Below, piece after piece: positions 50,820 through 62,464 of a DNA stretch of 64,000 nucleotides (positions are counted from its first letter, which is position 1; every line of letters begins with the position of its first letter). The notes beneath the pieces were generated by a model that was not told the origin of the DNA, ran no database searches, and saw nothing but the letters and a program-made list of their open reading frames with translations. Origin of the DNA: Atopsyche davidsoni (taxonomy: Eukaryota; Arthropoda; Insecta; Trichoptera; Hydrobiosidae); contig JAILWY010000027.1 in NCBI GenBank assembly GCA_022113835.1, forward strand, positions 8,372,501 through 8,436,500. The letters run 5' to 3'. The position numbers and the translations under genes were made by a program.

Positions 50820-52909
50820 GTAGAAGCTATTTATACATAATAACAAGAGATTCGATCTTACTGAGCTAAATGCGATTGGAGTTAGTCACTCGTCAGAAAC
50901 CTTGTCTTTCACGCAAACATTACGGAAAATAACTCTGTTTCCGCTACGCACTCGACCAACGTCGAAAACAATTGTAATAATACAATGTGCACGTCTGGCT
51001 TTTACGCGCGGTTGAACGGGAACTTCAACGATAGAAATTCAATCTTACATATATATATTTAATTATTACAGTAACAAAAAATAATAGCACTTGCGTGTGC
51101 TTTCTGTTCTTCAGTTGCCAAAACGTTTTGCTGCAACGCGACAAACTGATTTCTAACATACTATAAACCATTTTATTTAATGTGTTGGTTTTACTTTAAA
51201 GTCACGTTACTGCAGCGTAAAAAAACAATTAAAATATTAATTATTGTAATTGTACTGTAACAATACGGTAGTTAATGTTATTCATTAATTACATTGCAAA
51301 AGTGTACACATGAATTTGGGCGCATTTTGAATGGCTTGATGAAAAACGAAACAATATGTGTTTTGTTTCAATAACTGATTAATTTAGTAACATGCGAGTG
51401 TACTTTGTGCAGAGCTTCACATAGCTCGTGTTTAAAAGACCATAAAAGAGCAAATGCCGGTTTAACCAAATTGAGATTTATGTACTTTGACTTTTATCTC
51501 ACAATGAATTTAAAAGCTTTAGTAACACTAGGTTATGTTACATGGGTTTTGTATTACACAGTGCTTTAATAATATAAAAAATAACACGAATATTTCAACA
51601 CAAACACTTAGCTTTGCAAAACAGTTTAAAATGTATTATATTTAGCTAAGCCAACAATATTTTCAAATTAATTTGTGTTTTTATTAACATGAAAAGAATC
51701 CCTAAATTCCATAGACTTGTTTAATACACAACATATCGGGCGCTTCTTAAAAAAATAAAATATATTTAAAATAAACTCGCAACAGGCAACACATCGACGT
51801 GCTATTTTAGAAAAGTCATAATTTTAACAATCAGCGTCGTTTCGGACGCCCTGAAAGATTACGCCGAAATATTTACTGAAATTCTTGCCCAGAGGCTGCA
51901 CTCAACGAGGTCGAGTTATTTTTGCGCAGAAAGAAAAGGAAACGAGAAAGGGTGCGTTGTGAGCTCTCAATGAAAATCGCCCAAAAGGAATCGTTACGGC
52001 AAGAAATTGGGAGCTATTCTCGTTTTGCCCCGACGACCGGATTTAACTCGGTTTACATTAGCCAGAGGTACTCAGTACTGACTGACTCATGCACACACAT
52101 TTGAGTATTAAAGACGGGCATACCTGCACGACCTCTCATAAATAATACAAACTTAACACATTGTACATGTTTTGATAGTTACTACAACAATATATTGTTA
52201 AACTCAAGATAAAAGTCTATTTCAGAAAACAAGTTCTTCCTGGCAACAAAGTGTTTTTTAAGTATATTTTCTTATCAAATATCAGTGCAAAGCAATTTGT
52301 ATTAAAACGTGCAATGCCAGTATAGATTGTGTCTGAAAAATAAATAATAAGAGTGAATCTAATTGAATCAATTGGGACTCATTTTAAGGGTAGGGATTGA
52401 ATCGAAAGTCAAAATACTGATCCACCAAACTGGATACGTGAAGCGTAAAAGAAACGGAACATAAAAGTGATTTTGTTTGCTATCTTAGATACTGAAAAAA
52501 AAAACCTAGAGAATTTCTACTGAAAAAATATAATTTGGTTGAAATAAATAATATGTTATTGATATGCGCTTTGTGTGTCACATAAAATGTAAAAAATGTG
52601 ATCAATGAAAAACCCTTTAATTATAATAATTCTATTTATACTCGAGGGTCTCCTTTTTATGTATTTTTATGATATTACCAATACGTCGTGGGTGATGCCA
52701 GCTGGTCTGAACTGTTATTTATAATATCCGCTGCACCAATTGTTCACAGCACACATATTTAGGGCTGAAATAAAAATAATATAACTTGCATGGGTATTAA
52801 AATCAGCCAGTCTTTCGTTAGTAAAATAATAAGTTATCACCTACTTTAGTTTGGGTGTGTTTATTCAAGAATATCCTGCATCTCAATTCAATTTGAAGAT
52901 TATTTATTG

Positions 52910-52914
<5 letters not shown>

Positions 52915-52994
<80 letters not shown>
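52915..52994 (+). repeat. (AT)35(GT)5 microsatellite
   Basis: An uninterrupted 70-bp AT dinucleotide tract is directly followed by five GT units. It can extrude cruciforms and is likely polymorphic. It lies in the unc80-Mlc1 spacer. Confidence 0.97.
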
Positions 52995-55232
52995 ACAATC
53001 GACTGAGTACTCATTGGAACTACTATTTCCAGTAAGATATCGTACGGACAAAAAATAAATATCAATTAGTTTTTCTAAATCTTTTTGGGGCCAGTTGAAA
53101 TGAAGGAGTATTTTTTTTTTGATAAACCTTTATTTTAATAAATAGAACGAGCTATTAAAAGATCAATATTTCATAAAGTCATAAGCATGAAACTTCTGAA
53201 TGTGTATCGATTTATGAATATCAAAGAAGAAGACTAGGAAAGTGATTGATATGGTGGAAGGCGACGTGTTTTGCTTACTTCTTGAACATTCGCATATTAT
53301 TGACATGGATTTTAATTTGGCGTAAAGATAGTTGCGGAGATATTTTGGTTTGGAAAATTCTCTCAACTGTGGGAGGAAGTGAGCTGTCTCTGACGGTCTT
53401 TTTGAAATATTTACTTTTTTCTTTGAACGTTTAATGAAGTGTTGGAGACGGTCGTTAATTTTGGGTCATAACTAAATTATGGTTTTTAAAATATATACAG
53501 AATGCTTCATCAAAATGCATTTAAAACGAAGTAATTATTTCTGATTCTTTGCAACGCCTCTTAGAAGTTTGAGTAAATGCGTATTTACTATTTTAATATT
53601 ATTATATGACCCATTTTTTATTTTTGAGCAGCTTCAAATGATTTTTTAAAAACTATATTGGTTTTTAATTTTTCATTAATGTTGGACGTTTGATCTTTAA
53701 TAATTATTTATTTATAAAACAAATATTTCCAAAAATTTTCATTATAAAAATAACACACGTTATTTGTACATTGTTTATATTTTTGTATAAAAAAAATTAC
53801 TCTCGTTCATATTTATCAAATAGGAAACATAAAATAGTATAAGTAAAATAAATTTGTTTGTTTCACAATATTTTGTACATTTTACAGATCATTTAATGCA
53901 ATTAGAAAGAATTGTTGCGCCAAAGTGTTAATGATCGCAAAAATGAATACATTAGTAAGATGATGTACTCTATTTTATTTTGATTAAAAATAAAAATAAA
54001 ATATTTTGAGTTATTTTAATAATAATGTTATTCTTAAAAAAAAAACCAGTACTGAAAATCTACAGGCTGAAGGTAGTTTGCATCAGTTTTGCTATTTTAA
54101 AAGTAGTTCGTAAGTTTGTTTGTAATATAATCTTAATACGAACAAAGAATTTGTGTTCATAGAGCTGTGCCGTCTCTAAAATTAGGTCTTATCGTTATTC
54201 AAATTAAAAAAAAAATCGGTTTTCTTATTAAAATTAAATCTTTTTCATACTCCAAGTTTTATTTGATTAAGCTAACAATTATTTGATACATTCTAGAATA
54301 CTATATACGTTAAAACTATTATATATTTATGCACGTGCATATTAAACATGCTTACAAACTATTTCCATTTAAAATGAAAAGTTGATTTTCCTGTTAATAT
54401 ATGCATTATTTTTAATTCAAAAGTAAGGTACAAAGAATTTTTGTTTTATCTGCACGAAGCCAAATAAGACACCGAAAACTTTCTTTAGTATTGCAAGATA
54501 TTTTTAGAGGATGTGCGTTGGTTCAAAACTTCTGTTTCGCTGCTATTTATTATACAGTAATCCTCATTTTTTAATAAAAATTACACACACACTCATATAC
54601 ATATAAAAAAAATATAAATACATCAAACATTTGTTGAATATTATGAAGTGTAATTTATATTTTAAATCTTATTAAAATGCGTATATTCATATTAATTTAT
54701 GATTCTGAACATTAGACTGTTGTATTATTAGTATAATATGATTTATTCAAAAGTTTAACCGTCAATTTTATCATAAATTAAACTTTATCGTGTCAGTTTG
54801 TTATTTTAAAGAGTTTGATGCTCATTCTCGGATATGTGGTTTGTTGTTTTGTCGCGATGATCTCGGGTGATGATTTGAGTCTGCTTAAGGCGGGGTGAGA
54901 CTGTAGGGCGGCTCGCGGACCCTCGTCGCCCCCGACCGATCGAGAGGAGCTGCAGATTCAATTATGGGCCTAAAACATTCGTCTATTTTCGCAAAGCTCC
55001 GGAGATTCAGATTGAAATAGCTTAGCATGAAAGCAGTGTTGCCTTCGAAACAATCGGAGTTTTGAATGCCGAGACCACCTGCCGGGGCGCGCGCCCGCGG
55101 TCGGCCCGCTCGGCCGAGGCCCCGAGACGCGCGCCAGAGCGAGAGGCCCGACGGCTTCGCGGTCTGAAAATAGAAGCTCACGGATTCCTGGGCCAATTCT
55201 CAAATATCAAGACGGGAGCGCCATCTAAGTCG

Positions 55233-55266
55233 GATAAAACTGGCTGACGGAAGGACTCGAGGCCCC
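55233..55266 (+). promoter_or_regulatory. Candidate Mlc1 core promoter
   Basis: A TATA-like GATAAAA (55233-55239) stands about 30 bases before a GC-rich leader that runs to the Mlc1 ATG at 55322. This places transcription start near 55265. The upstream 350 bases are markedly GC-rich. I saw no perfect MEF2 or CArG site here, so the call rests on position only. Confidence 0.4.
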
Positions 55267-55321
55267 ACTTGTAGTCTGTGCTTCTGCGAGTGAACTAGAA
55301 GAGGTATACCACCTGAACGCA

Positions 55322-58300
55322 ATGGTGAGTCCCGACGCCCGCGTCGTCCTTTCTAGCCATGGCCCCCAAGGCGAGCAGCCGGCCCCCTTGGAGGACCAGA
55401 GTCAAGCGAGAGTGCACCCCCGCTCCCGAGCCTCCCTTCGTGTCCGCGTTCCGATATTGGAAGAGCATGCTTAAGAAAGCCGCCATTGTAATTCGACACC
55501 CTTCAGTTGTTCAGTATCTAGTTTGTGTGAAGAAATGAATTGTGCTTCCTTGCGGCCACGAGCCCACAGTTTGCGCTTCTGGTGAATATCAAACGGGCTC
55601 TCAGACGCCCGCTGTGGGGCTTGCCTCGCCGAGTATGTACGGAACTGCATTCTAACCGACGTTTTCTCTGTTTTTCAGGCCGATCTTAGCGCAAAGGACG
55701 TCGAAAGTAAGTGAAAACTTTTTCATTCTTTCATTATTTCATTACAAACAATCCACGATACTCCATCGCGATGAATAAATTCAATAACTTTACATGAAAA
55801 CATACCTGTTTAAATACTACACTCCTAAATCTAAAAACCATTACACATCAAGGCGTGTTGTTAACATAAACTTAAATTAAAAAATATATATAAAACGTTA
55901 AACATAATTCATATTAATATTGCAAACCGATTAGTATGAGTGTCTCAAAACCACTGAAATAATAAATTGTGAAAATCACGTGAAACTGTGAAACTCAAGA
56001 ATGTGCGATTTTTTTCGGTGTCCAATAACACAAAGCATAGTGAGACCGCCATCGTGGGCATGGTGGGCATGGGGGGCATGGGGGGCATGGGGGGCACCGG
56101 GGGGCGCCGGGGGGCCCCAGGAAGCGGGTCCGGCGCAACAGGAGCCGCCGCTAAGTTTAGCCCGGGTCATATAAGGCGTGATGACGCTCGCGCCGGGCTC
56201 CTGGGCGCGGACGCTATTTTCGGACGTCGAGCTCCGACTCGCTGCTCATCCCATTTTTACTGGACGGAATCGAACTCCAAATAAATGTCAACCGACTTTC
56301 GCGAAATTCTGCCACCGGCTATTTCCGATGCGGCCCAGTTTTTGTGTACAATCGATCGGCGTTCTCTCTAAGAAGTAACGATTAAGAAATTGCCTTCGCG
56401 ATTTCCATCCGAATTTCATTGCAGTTTTATAACTGTGATCGATAAAATAAAATAAATAAAGTATTCAAGTTAAAACTCACGTTATATTTTGAAATAAAAA
56501 AAAAAATCTTATCATGAATTAAAAAATTAATACCATGAAAAATAGTGTTTCTTGTTATCTTTGCGGCCTCGTGCTCCACGACTTTTAGGGTTGAATTCAA
56601 AACGCTCTGGTCTTGAAACAGTACGTGGATCTTTAAAATAATGACACTGGGCAATGCTTCAATTAATATCTGCCAATCGGACGCGTATGGGTGAGCAATA
56701 TCACTCACACATCGCGAGCTCGCTGAACCCTCATTGGGTTGGCAGGGGACCAAGGTTGATAGAAAACATAATCCAGATTTCTACATACAATGCTTTCATC
56801 CACGTTTGAACTTGATTCAAAAATAAATCCAGGAATTATCCGGACCGATGGCGTAAACAATATTTTACTCGGTTAAAAATAAACTTTACTGCGATGCACG
56901 TCCGTATATTGGAATGCTGCGTGAATTTATTTATACAATTGAATGAACGTACTATTTTTTTAATAGAAAATTGGCACGGGTTCCCGTATAGCTATTGTAT
57001 TTAATTGAAATTTATTTAATTAAAGTGAAATTTTTCGTGATTTTAGACTGCGTATTTTCTGTTTTCAGTTCAGAATTTTATATAATAATTATATTTAGAC
57101 TGCCTGTGCCGCGCAGGGTTTTGTATTTTGGGGATTAATATTATTTGTGCGTCTGACAGGATTTCAGAAATAAATAGCTGCTTTCTCAGCGTTCAAGTAA
57201 AGAAAACCTTTCTATTATATAATATAAACACGTGAGATGGTTATATATATATATATAGTATTAATTTAGTAATACGTACAATATTTCATAACACAATTAA
57301 AGTTTTAAAACTGTACGATTTTGTCTGTTTTCGTCACACTATGATAAATGGGAAATATCAAACTCGTAATCCACAAACTATTTTTCAAAAGAGGATAAAT
57401 TAAAAAAAAAACTTTATATATTATACAAAATTAAAAAATAATAATTAGTATATGTCTACTTATTGAAATTATATTGTTTTAACATTAGTTTTATGAAAGA
57501 GGATATATTTGCTGAAGTAATCTATATTTTTATTTAATACAATGTATAGTCAAAATGTGATATTGAATTTCTCACGTGAAAACTATTTTGTTGAAAAAAT
57601 AATACAGATTTAAGCAAACGTTTTGAAATACCGATTAAATTGTATAGTTATTACCACGTTGTTAAATATGTCATACCAAATGTAAATGTTGATAATTAAC
57701 ACCTTTTTTTAAAACTCAATTGCAGGCGGTTTATTAAAGAAAAAACAGATTAGTTGTAAAACAAAAACATTTAGTTAAAATTATATCGATATTTTGGATT
57801 TTAATTTCACTTTGAATATAAACGTCATCAGACTTTTAATAATACACAATCATCACACATTATTGTCATTATATATTTGGTACTCCCGTGTGAATGTCTA
57901 TTATATGTATGTGCTTTTTTCAGGGGCGAACTTCGCCTTCTCCATCTACGACTTTGATGGCTCCGGCGCCATTGATGCCTTCAACCTCGGGGACGTTCTC
58001 CGCGCGCTCAACTCCAACCCCACCTGCGCCACCATTGAGAAGCTTGGAGGAACCAAGAAGAAGGGAGAGAAGAAGATGAAGGTACGCAGACTTAAATGCA
58101 AAACCTGAATCAATCAAACCAACGGATAAACTATTAACCACGATATGTATAGATACTGTAGTTATGAGATACTATTCTAGAAGCATATAAAAGGCACCTT
58201 TATAATACACTATCGTTCATTATAAATTTAAATTCTAGAAAAATATTGGATGTTGCGTATGATAGAAAGTGCCTATAATAGTATACTAATAATTAATTTT

Positions 58301-61300
58301 ATATTATTTTTATTAGTTATATAAGTTTATAGCATTTTTAGTTTGACATAGTTACCCATCACCATTTAAAATTCACTTGCTAAAATATAACTTAACTTCC
58401 AAGCAATAGAAAGCATCATATATCCTATATCTGTTTTATATCAATTAGCGAAGTTTTCATTGATCACTCTTTAATTAACTGAACCTGAGAGTAAATAACG
58501 ACGTGGAAAAAATACGGTTAAATCGCGTTTAATTGACAAAACATAAAAACTAGTATAACAGTGTCATATTAATAACATGTGCTATGAAAAAATATAAAAG
58601 TTATAATGTAGATTTAAATTCATTTGTAGGTTTTAACCAATTTACGAAATACGGAGTGGTTAGTCAGTGTAGTGTATGTGCTATCATTGTGCTAATTGGT
58701 TTCTCTTTCCCGGTAGGTCGACGAGTTCCTGCCCATTTTCAGCCAGATCAAGAAGGACAAGGACCAGGGATGCTACGAGGACTTCCTTGAGTGCTTGAAA
58801 CTGTACGACAAGGCTGAGAACGGCATGATGCTCGCCGCTGAACTCACCCACACACTGCTTTCTCTTGGTGAGTCCACGCCTTCTTTTCTACTCCTCATTC
58901 ATTATCTTCTTATCGAACTTTATCGGTATTTGATGATGACATTAGTTACTTTTGAGATGATGAAAATTACAAAAAAATCAATAAAGAACCGATTTAAATG
59001 AAACCAGTATTAAATTTCCAATTCTCAATTACTATGTTTTGATGAAGAGCATTATAAAAATATAACAAAATTGCATGTGGTAAATTATTGTACAAATTTT
59101 GATATAGTTGTATTAAACCCACGATTGCATTAAAAGCTACGAGATAGTAATTGAAGATGTGTCATATTTCCAGGTGAGAGGCTCGAGGACACACAAGTCG
59201 ATGAAGTAGTCAAGGACTGCATGGAAGCCGAGGATGATGAAGGACAGATCAACTATGCTCGTAAGTGTCCACCTGAACTAATTACCCATGCCACTAGTAT
59301 ACCCACACACTTTGAACAAATGTAAAGTCCTCAGTGTGACCAGGCTGTGACGTCACCGCACAGTCCAGTAGACTTATATATAGAGCACCATTAGATTCCA
59401 CTGTAATTAGTTTGTTACATCATTACACCACTCATCTGCATTAGAACTCATTCCACTGTTTGCACATATTTTTTTTTGATACTACATACTTAAAAATAGA
59501 TCTTTTGCATTCAGGTTACTCATATCCAACAGTAATATTATTACGCACTGGCGATAGATACTGTCTCTTGACTTTGCGTTTATCACTCGCAGTGATGCGC
59601 TCAATCGCCAACAAACAATACCTTTTACTTATTTAAGTACACACTTTAGCAGTAATATCCAATTGTTTCAAACACATGCTAAATATGTACCATTTTGTAT
59701 TTAAATTGTATTTATTGAATTAAACATTTACCATTCCTATTACTGAAGGCAAAACGTCTATTATACACATTTTATATGTCTCTAGTTATAATATGTTTTA
59801 GCTAGTTTGGTAAATTAATTATATATACTGTACCCCTGTAGTAATTTGCAATACCCCTGACTTTGAATCAGCAAAGTAATTTTTTTTTGACAGCACTTAC
59901 GTTAGATTCAAATGTGCCATCTCAGAAAGTTTGTTCATGTTAATTTTGTCAAGTAATTTGAAACCCCCTGAAGTTCAGCCCTAAGTACAACCCCCCGGTA
60001 GAATATTGTGTTTACAAAGCTATGCCAAATTAATAGCTGTTATATATTTAAGATAATCCATATAACAAAAAAGTTTTATCTTCTGTTACTTTTGAATAGA
60101 TAAAAATAAATATTTTTGTGTTACTGTACAAAGTGAATATGATAAAAAACTTTTATTTTGAACTGTTAAATCTAAAATTTATCTATGGGAAATCTTCGAA
60201 TGACTGTTAAGTTTTCCCGAAAGTTATTGAACTGAAAAATAATATAAAATATTGTCAGATTTGATTAGTTATACTATTAATTTGGCATGGTGAAGTATAA
60301 TGTAGAAGTTTCGAGTCCTGGTGGTAATAAGTTGGCCCCGTGTTATTAGCACCCCTATGTATATGCACCCACACACTGACTGACCGCACGCCCTTGTCCC
60401 CTTCTCTTTGCAGCCTTCCTCAAGAATATCATGGTTTAAAATCTGTCTGCTCATCAAGACACGTCCTGCCATTAGTCGATAAGATCGTAAGTACACCCGG
60501 CTTCGATTGCACTTGTGACGTTGTGGATCTGATGCTTTGTAAATTTTCTTCCCTTCAGCACTGTCTTCGAGAAAAACTTCTTCGTGTGTTTCTGCTTTTT
60601 CAACTTCTTCGAGAGCTGAGATTTATAATTCATATCTACAATACGAAAGCAAAGTAATCATTTAATTTTTTTGGTATAAAGTGACGTCAGTCAATCTTGA
60701 TTTTGAGTCCAACTTTTGGTTTTGGTTCCGGAGTTACTTCAGTGAAAGAAGAAAATTCCGATACCAGAGCCGAAACAAACAACAAAATCTTATTGGATTG
60801 ACGCGGATTTACTCTCTAGAAAGTGATGTTATTAATAATAACTGACAAAAAATGCGAATGTTTATATACGTCCTTCATGGGATAAAATTATTTGCATTAC
60901 GCTGCATACTTTATTAATACTTTGATATACGATTTAGCTATGATATTATAAAAACCTTGGCTCTCAAAATGCTTATAAAATATCTAATGTTCAGTACTTC
61001 AAGAAGGTATCATAAATATATTTCTAAATATATATATACAACGATGCTTTCATTGAAGGTCTGAGGTTAACAATGTAATATATTTTATTAATATAAATAA
61101 GGTTTCTTCTATTATTAATATAAATACCGTTTCATTATGTGTTTTAATTAAATAACTTCGCAGAAACATGCGAATCATTTACGATACTTCATTGAATAAA
61201 TAACATGTTTTTGAATTATTAAAATGATTAAAAATATTTATTGATTTCATCTGCGGTGTTTCAATACGCGAAGTGTTGAAAAAATAATATCGAATGCAAG

Positions 61301-62464
61301 GAAATTGAGGATTTTAAAATTAATCATAACGTGTTTTTCGATGGGTTGTAATAATATTTAAAAATAAGCATATCACATCATAATAAATCATTTTATTCAA
61401 ATACGCCATCACATTCCGCGCTACAAATGAGATCATCACATCACGACATGACTAAATTCAAACTTATGGTAATTTTGATTTATCTCCATTACTTGGCGAT
61501 TCTTCGTTCATCCTCCCATACAATCTGCCCATCACGCACACCGGCTGCTGCCAACTCACAAAAAAAAACAATGATTCAAAACTTAACTGAATTTATTGTA
61601 TCAATTCAACCAATCGATCGACTGTCTGCAGTAATTCATTATTTAGAAATTCAATATTTTTGACAGATAATACTTGGTGGGATTCCATTTGGAAAGGTTG
61701 AAAGGTGGAAAGGTTGACGAAACCGGTCACCAATAAAAATCTATATGTGGAAAAATCACTCAAGTATTTTACTTATTATTTAAAATATTAATATATGACT
61801 ATCGCAGATTTACAATAATCATATTGATATGCAGTACAATGTCTAAAAAAACCACCCCGTATATTATCATATCACCATTTTATACAAGAAAATAAATATA
61901 ATCAATTGATACTTACATTTTCATATTCAAAATCTTATGCAAACGTATCACACTGTGTACTTCTTTATTAGCGCATTTTATATATTAATATATGTACGTG
62001 CTATTTCAGAAGTATTTTTTTTTTTTAAACGAAAATATTAAATATTATAATGATTAAAGCACCTTTGTATTTTGTCTTCACTTTGAGTTTATTACAATTA
62101 TTTGCATTACTAGTTTCTGATGATGACCCAGTGTATTGGGTCGAAACTAGTAATGCAAATAATTTTAATAAACTCAAAGTGAAGACAAAATACAAATGTA
62201 CTTTTATCATTATAATAATGGATCTTCACGAATCAAATGCCTTGTCCCTCGACAAGAAAATATTAAAAGTGAAGTGTGGTAGGTTTGTATGGGAATGGGC
62301 GCGGGACTCGTTATGGTGCACCGTCGAGTCGCCCGATCGCTCTCAGGTCTGCAGCCGCGTCCAGGGCTAATGTCGTCTGGTCGTTTTCAGCTTTCCTCCG
62401 GAAGATGTGTGACGGTTGGGGAACGAAGCCCGCAGCAGAGGGGGAGGAGGTGGCGGAAGCCTAG
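55322..62464 (+). CDS. Mlc1: Mlc1, myosin alkali (essential) light chain
   Basis: The essential light chain wraps the lever arm of muscle myosin heavy chain. Exons: 55322-55324 (ATG only), 55679-55706, 57924-58081, 58717-58867, 59174-59260, then either 60414-60439 (stop within a cassette) or 62391-62464. Phases all close, giving 150 or 166 aa. The shared part starts [18 protein letters not shown]-hand-like loops sit at 20-31 ([12 protein letters not shown]), 94-105 (degenerate) and 131-142 (acidic, DDEG), and most are unlikely to bind calcium, as is typical for essential chains. [14 protein letters not shown] and [16 protein letters not shown] match insect muscle alkali chains closely. The ATG is followed immediately by GTGAGT. 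Poly(A) signals AATAAA lie at 62777 and 62798. Confidence 0.96.
55707..57923 (+). other. Mlc1 intron 2 (2.2 kb)
   Basis: AT-rich apart from the GC-rich repeat block at 56050-56290. It has a short AT-dinucleotide run near 57241-57257. No further coding exon was recognised. Confidence 0.6.
56050..56290 (+). repeat. GC-rich block with 9-bp tandem repeat in Mlc1 intron 2
   Basis: Several copies of a 9-bp unit (GGGGGGCAT with variants) run from 56050 to about 56118. They are followed by CpG-rich sequence and CATATAAGG at about 56168, which is both TATA-like and one base from a CArG box. The plus strand is open for 98 codons (55988-56284, Gly/Met-rich), but codon content looks repeat-driven. It could be an internal promoter or only a slipped repeat. 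Confidence 0.5.
59261..60413 (+). other. Mlc1 intron upstream of the cassette exon
   Basis: This is a 1.15-kb AT-rich intron. No recognised repeat or exon was seen. It should contain splicing control elements for the C-terminal switch, but I cannot point to one. Confidence 0.5.
60414..60486 (+). CDS. Mlc1: Mlc1 alternative cassette exon (C-terminus PFLKNIMV)
   Basis: The exon follows TCTCTTTGCAG and completes a Pro codon begun by the last base of the upstream exon. It codes PFLKNIMV and stops at 60437-60439. After the stop, AAGATC|GTAAGTAC at 60486/60487 is a near-perfect donor, so this is a 73-nt internal cassette rather than a terminal exon. Inclusion gives the 150-aa form. Skipping splices on to 62391 and gives the 166-aa form. 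Drosophila Mlc1 is known to switch its C-terminus by including or skipping a penultimate exon in different muscles, and this is the same architecture. Confidence 0.85.
61648..61800. mobile_element. MITE family B, copy 3 (Mlc1 intron)
   Basis: The left terminus TTCAATATTTTTGACAGATA then TACTTGGTGGGATTCCATTT matches the other family members. It is followed by a short AAGGTTGAAAGGTGGAAAGG duplication, then GACGAAACCGGTCACCAATA and ATGTGGAAAAATCACTCAAG. It lies in the last Mlc1 intron, upstream of exon 6. Confidence 0.7.
62043..62264. mobile_element. Long-hairpin MITE, family A copy 2 (Mlc1 intron)
   Basis: Arms of about 80-85 bp (TTATAATGATTAAAG... with CTTCACTTTGAGTTTATTA and GCATTACTAGTTTC) pair with the right half. 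The loop side keeps GATGATGACCCAGTGTATTG then GGTCGAAACTAGTAATGC. The right flank (62222-62264: GATCTTCACGAATCAAATGC then CTTGTCCCTCGACAAG) is the inverted counterpart of the left flank of copy 1. It ends about 125 bp before Mlc1 exon 6. Confidence 0.85.
62391..62464 (+). CDS. Mlc1: Mlc1 terminal exon (C-terminus [12 protein letters not shown]...)
   Basis: GGTCGTTTTCAG precedes an exon whose first two bases complete the same Pro codon as the cassette. It reads [18 protein letters not shown] and a short acidic tail to TAG at 62462. It shares PFL-x-x-M with the cassette exon, suggesting ancient exon duplication. It is GC-rich against an AT-rich intron. The long acidic/Ala tail is longer than I recall for flies. 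Confidence 0.85.

Larger units (their letters stand above)
45886..55264. other. Divergent spacer between unc80 and Mlc1
   Basis: About 9.4 kb separates the two start regions. It is mostly AT-rich, with GC-richer patches at about 46.6-46.95, 47.66-47.78, 48.32-48.5, 50.65-50.82 and 54.88-55.26 kb. These patches could be promoters or muscle or neural enhancers. An open frame at 49068-49328 (86 aa, open on both strands) has no recognisable domain. Apart from the (AT)n tract and the 50.7-kb candidate first exon, I see nothing definite. Confidence 0.6.
60487..62390 (+). other. Mlc1 intron downstream of the cassette exon, with two MITEs
   Basis: A 1.9-kb AT-rich intron that holds MITE family B copy 3 and the family A hairpin. 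Both lie within about 750 bp of the terminal exon. No other coding sequence was recognised. Confidence 0.6.

Noticed and set aside
54885..55247. Frames on both strands in the GC-rich Mlc1 upstream region
   Set aside because: Long frames are expected by chance in GC-rich DNA; the segment is better read as promoter.
62050..62370. Plus-strand frame of 106 codons through the hairpin element
   Set aside because: It reads through both arms of a MITE and an intron; not a plausible protein.
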